From positions 55,678 to 81,308 of the forward strand of contig NWUY0300007850.1 of the NCBI GenBank assembly GCA_004151065.3: a DNA stretch of 25,631 nucleotides, in the 5' to 3' direction. The notes under the pieces were generated by a model. It made no database searches. It saw only the letters and a program-made list of their open reading frames with translations, and had not been told where the DNA came from. This DNA comes from Larix sibirica. Lineage: Eukaryota; Streptophyta; Pinopsida; Pinales; Pinaceae. A program made the position numbers and the translations under genes. Below, piece by piece: positions 20,035 through 25,631 of the stretch. Each line of letters opens with the position of its first letter. Positions within the stretch are counted from its first letter, which is position 1.

Positions 20035-20520
20035 ATGTTGCCTCAAGAAAATTTTCAAATTCTGGTGGCAATTGAAGATAGATCTGCATCTCAGGAAGTG
20101 ATAGAGTTGTTGAGCAACATCTACAACAAATTATTTCATTTGATCATCCTTTCCAATATGCATCAGAGATCAAAGATCCATAGACACTATTTGACGGATA
20201 ATAGATCTTGGAACTCAAGATTGAATGATTTCTTGCATATCTAAATCCTTTGTGCATTCAAGAATGCAAGAGCCCAGTCTTTGAATATCTTCATAGTATG
20301 AAAAAAGAGGACATGCAAGTGATTATTAATAAAGAAGAAAACCAAGGGACTAATGATTACATCTAAATTTGGTACCAGATGATCATCAAGCCAAAGCACC
20401 ACTTCCTTCTTCAATACTTATTGACATCAAATCAATCATATCCGTTGCTTCTTGATATCCAAGTAGTCATTGAGGTATATTTTTCATACTGGATATTGTT
20501 GTAGCCATAATAGATCCCAT
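20035..20520 (+). pseudogene. First part of the giant-element ORF, decayed
   Basis: An ATG at 20035 opens 69 codons (MLPQENFQILVAIEDRS...) ending at 20244. Coding-like sequence continues in another frame from about 20,247 (CIQECKSPVFEYLHSMKKED, then KPKHHFLLQYLL) to about 20,500, with one TAA and later stops. No domain was recognised. It may be the N-terminus of the protein encoded at 20,644-24,078, or a separate small ORF. Between 20,520 and 20,640 no coding sequence is evident. Confidence 0.5.
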
Positions 20521-20643
20521 CAATTTCCTATCAAATTGATGGGAACCCATTTTAAAATTTTGTTAAGTTTGGTTTGAATGTTTAGTTAGTATGATTCCGT
20601 AAGTTTTTCATTGAATACTTAGTTAGAATTTTTCTTAAAGATT

Positions 20644-23600
20644 CAATTTCGAAGATTAAATTATGGTGATGATGCTAAGGTATATCAGAAGATTGGAAGT
20701 TCGAACCTCCATACCATCACTGCACATCCCGTCGTCGTGCCATATATATACCTAGTGAAGTGATTGCTAGAATATGCATACCTTCCCACCTGCACGTTCC
20801 AGGATGTAAACCAGACAATCATCACATTTTTCAAACCAAATACCATTACCCAGATGTACTCTCACAGAACTCCACGGGCTTTGCTTTCTTTGGCACTTAC
20901 TGTTGAGTATGTGATTTTTTTTTATTTTGTGGAACTAATTAAGGGTTGGTGGTTTGACCAAGACAACTTCTAGATAAAACCCAACACGGTTTATCCCCTA
21001 AAATATCTCAGGGAACTAATTAAGTTGTTGGGCTCCATGCTATGCATATTTTAGGGGTTGGATAGTTGCATAGAGTTTAAGTTGGAGTGGGCTCCTCTGG
21101 TACACCACATTATCACTCACGACCAAATATTCAATTAGGTTCAACTTTTCTCACACAATCTGAAGGCTGATATTGGGTTAGTAAAGGATTCCCCTATAAT
21201 GAAAAAGCCTAAGTTCTTATTTTTGGCTTATTTATTTGATATTGTATGTGCTTATTTCAAGTTCCCTTTGATGAACTGGCACCATATTGTGAAATCGCCT
21301 CCTATACACATCTATTGTGTAGAGGAAAATTATAAACCCTACATCTATGATATTTGTGAGAATTTTGTCAATCCTGTTTACCTCACAATTTACAAGGCTA
21401 ACACCCCCAAGATATCAGAATATGATAGGAATATGGTGGCTACCATGGAATAGTGGGGAGTAATTTAAATTATCAGGTTGTGTGGCCATAATTAACTTCA
21501 CCTTCTCCCTAGGATTCTGCAAGACATAATGGTATTGGAGGAGGTGGCTTATCAAACTGCAATGGAGGGAATTCATGATAGGTGCACTTCCCTAAAAAGG
21601 AAGGCATGGCCCAAATTCCCTCTTTACTTGGGACAGTTGGTCATTCAAAATGTTCCTCTTGCTCATCTGATGGCAAATAGATTACAAGAATTAAAATTAG
21701 GAATTGGAATTAGGAGGATGCATGATCCTATGCACTTTGTGGAAGGTCACTTTTCCATGGCTCAGATTAAGTCCACCTATATCCATGAGATATAGCCAAA
21801 TCAATTTATATTCTAGGGTGTCATGAAATTTTAAGAATCTTTGGCTAAAATAGATGACCTTGTAGAAAGGACCTACATTCAAGAAGAGCAGAAAAATAAG
21901 AACATCCAAATATTGGAGGAAAGGAGAAATTTTTTTTATCTTGGAGGAAGATGCAAGGAGAGCAGAGCAAGAAACATTGAACAAAGCATTGGTTATAAGT
22001 ATTGGGTAAACTGAGAAACCTGTACAACAATTAGTTGAGCAGTCATAGAAAATTACCTCCAAATATTTGACACTTATTCAAACTCTCTCTAACCTTATGC
22101 AACAAGTGGAATATCTCAAAAGTAAGTTGCCTAAATATTATAAATCCCTTATTACTTTTGGTTCCATTTCTAAAGTTGTTTCAAATTTGGTTATCAAAAA
22201 CGACAAGCCTTTAGTTTCCATTGTTCCTAATCCTATGCTCTCCAATTCTTATGTCCAAATTATTTATTTAAACTTAGAGAAACCTGAAGAAGTGTTCTAG
22301 TCCACTCAAATAAGACAGAAAAACATGATCCCTTACCTCTATTTACCTCATCTACCCCTCTCACTACCATACCCACTAGTTCTCATTAGAATTCTTCCCA
22401 CACCAATGGCCATACTACTTGAGTTTCTCACAATCAATCTACTCAAGAATCCATAGACCCTCTGCCTAGTTCTCCAATAGTTTCCTTGTCTTATTTTTAA
22501 TCCATTGATAATACATCATTATCACCTATAGTTGAAAATATCCATACTCAAACTCAGGTTAATATTCTCACTTCACAAATTCCACTTGCTGAACAACCAG
22601 CAAAACCAATGGAAATAGATATTCCCCCTTTGGTTAAAGATATTGTAGGTCTTATGTCTCAGCCTGAAAATACTTTGTCTTCCACGCAAATTCCTCATTT
22701 GGAACTTGTTTCTCACCAATCCTTTGTTTCCCAAGAAATCCAAATCGATGCCAATACTTTGAAGTTCCTCCTGAAGGGCAAGAAGTCATACCTACAAAGT
22801 CAATGTCTTTAATTTCCATTGTCGATTCCATGATAGTAGTCTAACAGGAAATTGTTGATTTTGGGGAGGATGCTCTTGTTTCCCTTGGTGATTATTATTT
22901 TAGTAAGAAGCAAAAGGCAATGATGAGAAAGGGAACCAAAAGAGCTAGAGTCGATGGTTTTGTCAGTGATCTACCTAGACATCATATCATTTGGAATCTA
23001 AATACCACATATGTAAAATAGGAAGCCTCATATACAACAACTACCATTGGGCTCTTTGCATGTGCCAATTTCCATATCATGTCAACTTTGAATAAGGTCA
23101 TTGATGAAGAGAACTATAAGATGGCTTCTATTGAAGCAAAAAAGTTGTCACTGCATTATGAATTTATTAGGAAATTGGATGATATGAAGACTCAACATCA
23201 TAAATGGATGGAGCACTTGAAAAAACAGCTTGATTCAACATTGTAGTATAAGGGAGAAGTAGACAAAAATGTAATAGAGTTATCAGTTGAGATCCGATAC
23301 TTGAAATAAATGATGAACGATAGCTGAAAACACAGTCACCCCCTTCTTCATCTTTCAAGCTTACTTTGGATGAGTTCAAAGTATAATCCCTCTCCCTTAA
23401 CGATGAATATAGGAAGTCTCATAAAGATTTTCTTTCTAGGCTTAATGATATTCAAGATGATTTATGTCTATTTGAGCATTTGTCCGACATATTGAATGAG
23501 CATCTAGAAAATAAGAAGGTATCTAACAAAGATTTTGAGCAGTTGATAAATTGGTAGTCTTACATTAAGAATGTTCTTGAATCCCTCTCTTGGTTGGATC

Positions 23601-24078
23601 TAATGAATTTAAAGCAGGTCAATGTTTCATTGAAGTCTTGGGGCACAGTATTTGATGATACTTCTAGTCTAATCCAAAAGGATTAGAAGATATGATGCAG
23701 GACGTGGGCACAGACAAACAACCTGATGGAAAGGCGTGTGAGTATGATAGTAGTTCTTGAGCTAGATGACTCGGTCCTAGCTAAATTGATTTTTTTTATG
23801 TGGACCAATTGTGGGACGAGTCAGTAGAATGTATCAGAACACTCACCTACATCAATATCCCATCTTTGAAACTGTTTATTTCATCTCTGGTATCCCTTAA
23901 AGTACCCCCGGATGATTTCCTAGATACTTGGAGCAAAATCGGGCCGAAGGATATCTGATCTCTTATTTGTAGGGAACAACTTCAACTAGAGCATGCAATG
24001 AACAAAGATATAACTGAGATGCATGATGTATATTCCAACTGGAAATATTTCTTGGCCAATCCTGGCCAAAGTAGTTAG
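20644..24078 (+). pseudogene. Large unidentified ORF of giant element, upstream of gag
   Basis: About 1,145 codons read through with stops and roughly four frameshifts. One frame runs from about 20,662 to 21,930 with ten stops (TGA 20761; TAG 20971, 21052, 21136, 21451, 21793, 21814; TAA 21466, 21493, 21832), then shifts at an 8-T run (21930-21937). Layout: a globular N-terminal third rich in Trp/Tyr/Leu (PLKYLRELIKLLG, PMNWHH-like, KFPLYLGQLVIQNVPLAHLM); a charged coiled-coil-like part (21,840-22,140); a Pro/Ser/Thr-rich linker (about 22,330-22,760); a basic cluster KKQK...RKGTKRAR (22,905-22,950) resembling a bipartite nuclear signal; then further Lys/Glu-rich helical parts (23,080-23,560). 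The final stop may be 24,076 or 24,226. No enzyme motif was seen. Confidence 0.7.
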
Positions 24079-25023
24079 ATTGTCCTATGGATTATTAGAT
24101 TTGGCACTTATTTTGTGGATCTAATTTATCCACCTAGTTGTATTTATTTTGTCTTTGTTGTCAGGAAAAAGGATGCCAGAATTTGGACTACACTATACAC
24201 AAATGTGTTGTATGTACAATACATGTAGTTGGTTTTGTGGATTCTATTGATGATACTCTGTAATATTTTTCTGGCTCCTTAGTGGAACTTGGAGATCTTT
24301 TGCAATCTTGGTGTCAACTTCATGAGTAAAAATGGAATATATTCTGCATTTTATTCATGTTCTTTCAATTTTCATTTTTTTTTAGTTTAATTCTACAATG
24401 TATCTCTAGAATATGTTAATTATAATTTCGTATTCACATTTCACTGGCTAAGTTTAGACTTTGGAATTTTTTTTTATTTTATCGCAGAGTTGATCTAACT
24501 GATGTTGTAATGAATAGGCTTGTGATATTTGCTCAACTATTGTTTGTTCCATAATCATAGGTTCTTTTACCAGCTAAGTTTTTTTATTAGTTTACATAGA
24601 TCTATTGATTGGTTTAATATGCTAGTTAGCAATTCTAAAATATGTTTCAGAATGTTTAGTATTGTTATTATCTTCTGCAAAAATCAATAGTTGTAAAAAG
24701 ATTGTGCTTAGTCGATAATCTATTTTTGTTTTTGTTCAGTCCTAGTTTTTAATATGTTTAATTAATCTTGAATCTTTTCGTGATTGATTACAACATGTTT
24801 CATCTTTGTTAGTAAGTTATTGATTTGTTTTATTTTTAGATCTTATTAACTTTGACTCTTTTATGTTTTTTACAGCTAGCTCACTTAAGCATGTATTCAT
24901 GTTCAAGTGGTATATTAGGGTAGGTAATATATAGAATTGTGTGAGTAATTAAGGTCTCACTTAGTTTTAGGATAACTATTGCTTAAGACTCCTTTTTTAG
25001 GAGAAACATTTTATTGGAAACAT
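24079..25023 (+). other. T-rich spacer between large ORF and gag-position ORF
   Basis: It is strongly T-rich, especially 24,360-24,880, with no coding. Acceptor-like sites occur: TTTGTTGTCAG (near 24,165), TTTTATCGCAG (near 24,487) and TTATGTTTTTTACAG (ending 24,875). A clear donor was not found. This could be an intron or a leader for a separate gag transcript. Confidence 0.45.
24871..24875 (+). other. Candidate 3' splice acceptor
   Basis: TACAG at the end of a pyrimidine-rich tract (TGACTCTTTTATGTTTTTTACAG), about 150 bp upstream of the ATG at 25,024. It fits the plant acceptor consensus. Use in splicing is inferred. Confidence 0.3.
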
Positions 25024-25576
25024 GGCCAATCAAACCCATCAGAAACAATCACACCAAATGACTTAGGAGCTGAGAAACCCTCAGATCAGATTGTTTCCCT
25101 TATGTTGGTAGGTCATGCCATTTAGAGGCATCAAAAAATGGTGCTAGAAGGAGGGAATTGAACAAGTTGAATGGAAAAAGAGATAAATAATAGGGCTCTA
25201 AATAACCTCTCCCATGTCATAAATCAAGCCCGTGACCAGACTAACCCATCGAAATATTCAAAAATTGTAAATGTTTCACAAGCCAAATTCATAACCACAC
25301 CACCACCTCATTCTGAATGAATCTTAGAATAAATTATCCACTCAATCGCTCCACTAAGTAGAGAACAAATCATAGAAATCATTCAAAATTCTCGGCAGAT
25401 ACTTAGTCGAGCGCGACATAAAGTCACGGGTATACAACCAATAGAACAAGATCTACCTTGACATTCCCATCAACATTCTGAAGGATCCCCTCAACGTGAC
25501 CCCTCTCTGATAGTTGGTTCTCCCAACTATAACCTGCACAATATTTTGACTGGTCTCACATTGGGAGGTGTTGGTT
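25024..25576 (+). pseudogene. Gag-position ORF of giant element, decayed, cut by window
   Basis: ATG 25024 opens MANQTHQKQSHQMT, then TAG. The coding-like reading continues in another frame from about 25,090: EKEINNRALNNLSHVINQAR, a KFITTPPPHSE stretch, REQIIEIIQNSRQILSRARH, an IVGSPNYNLHNILTGLTLGG end. Stops (TAG, TGA, TAA, TGA) interrupt it. The hydrophilic, Gln/Asn/Arg-rich, Pro-containing start suits the N-terminus of a plant Gag, but no capsid or zinc-knuckle motif lies within the window. Assignment rests on position. Confidence 0.45.
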
Positions 25577-25631
25577 TGTCATGTCCCCAATTTTGGATCA
25601 TCCAATACCATGGTTGAAAGGGGGCAAGATC
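25577..25631 (+). mobile_element. Possible start of another inserted LTR
   Basis: TGTCATGTCCCCAATTTTGG has the look of a plant Ty3/gypsy LTR start, and the gag-like reading loses protein character at this point (stop at about 25,615). Only 55 bp are visible, so this is tentative. Confidence 0.25.

Larger units (their letters stand above)
18636..25631 (+). mobile_element. Left half of a giant LTR retrotransposon, Athila/Tat-like
   Basis: The order is LTR (18,636-19,698), primer binding site (19,699-19,716), leader with hairpin, a long decayed ORF (about 20,035-24,078), a T-rich spacer, and a gag-position ORF from 25,024. The window cuts off pol and the 3' LTR. An extra ORF between 5' LTR and gag is known for Tat/Ogre elements, and the primer site resembles that of Athila-like elements. 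Lineage is therefore inferred; no RT sequence of this element is present to confirm it. Confidence 0.7.

Noticed and set aside
21697-22062. 121-codon minus-strand frame (and a second at 21,845-22,030)
   Set aside because: It lies opposite the coiled-coil part of the large plus-strand ORF. Cys/Phe/Leu-rich composition is the usual antisense image of Lys/Glu-rich coding sequence.
23167-23379. 70-codon minus-strand frame
   Set aside because: Shadow of the Lys/Glu-rich end of the large ORF.
1-25631. CRISPR array, tRNA, rRNA or bacterial operons
   Set aside because: No regularly spaced identical repeats, cloverleaf-like genes, or closely packed intact frames were seen; the coding remnants are plant LTR-element types.

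Overview
The window looks like intergenic DNA from a large, repeat-rich plant nuclear genome. It is AT-rich, has no intact cellular gene, carries two unresolved bases (N at 345 and 8121), and its recognisable content is decayed plant-type LTR retrotransposons. A gymnosperm or similar giant genome would fit, but the sequence alone does not fix the species. I saw no rRNA, tRNA, CRISPR array or bacterial operon structure.

Left part (1-14,000). There is a tandem duplication at 217-453. A minus-strand LTR at about 1,295-2,197 belongs to the same family as the LTR near 18.6-19.7 kb. A separate plus-strand LTR-like region (about 2,791-3,900) has a TATA box, an AATAAA signal and short internal repeats. 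From about 3.9 to 14.0 kb I find only short ORFs with no recognisable domain. The longest, a minus-strand frame at 9,551-10,018, is unidentified.

Middle (about 14,046-18,634). This is a decayed Ty3/gypsy chromovirus in + orientation. In order it has a leader with two tandem duplications and a GC-rich hairpin, gag, protease, reverse transcriptase, RNase H, an integrase lacking its zinc finger and catalytic core, a chromodomain remnant, a purine-rich tract and a probable 3' LTR with a TATA box. Catalytic residues are replaced in protease, RT and RNase H, so this copy cannot move by itself. Its 5' LTR was not found.

Right part (18,636 to the window end). This is the left half of a second, much larger LTR element, also +. 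It has an LTR of about 1.06 kb with internal tandem repeats and a primer binding site resembling the tRNA-Asp type of Athila-like elements. A leader follows, with a hairpin whose loop contains a palindrome. Next comes a long decayed reading frame (about 20.0-24.1 kb) coding for an unrecognised protein with coiled-coil-like segments, a Pro/Ser/Thr-rich linker and a basic cluster. A T-rich spacer leads to a second decayed frame at 25,024, placed where gag would be. A large ORF between the 5' LTR and gag is known from Tat/Ogre-type elements. Here its protein is the most interesting unexplained content of the window.

Nothing here suggests an active gene network. The layout is one element lying directly against another, with the same giant-element LTR family inverted 17 kb away.
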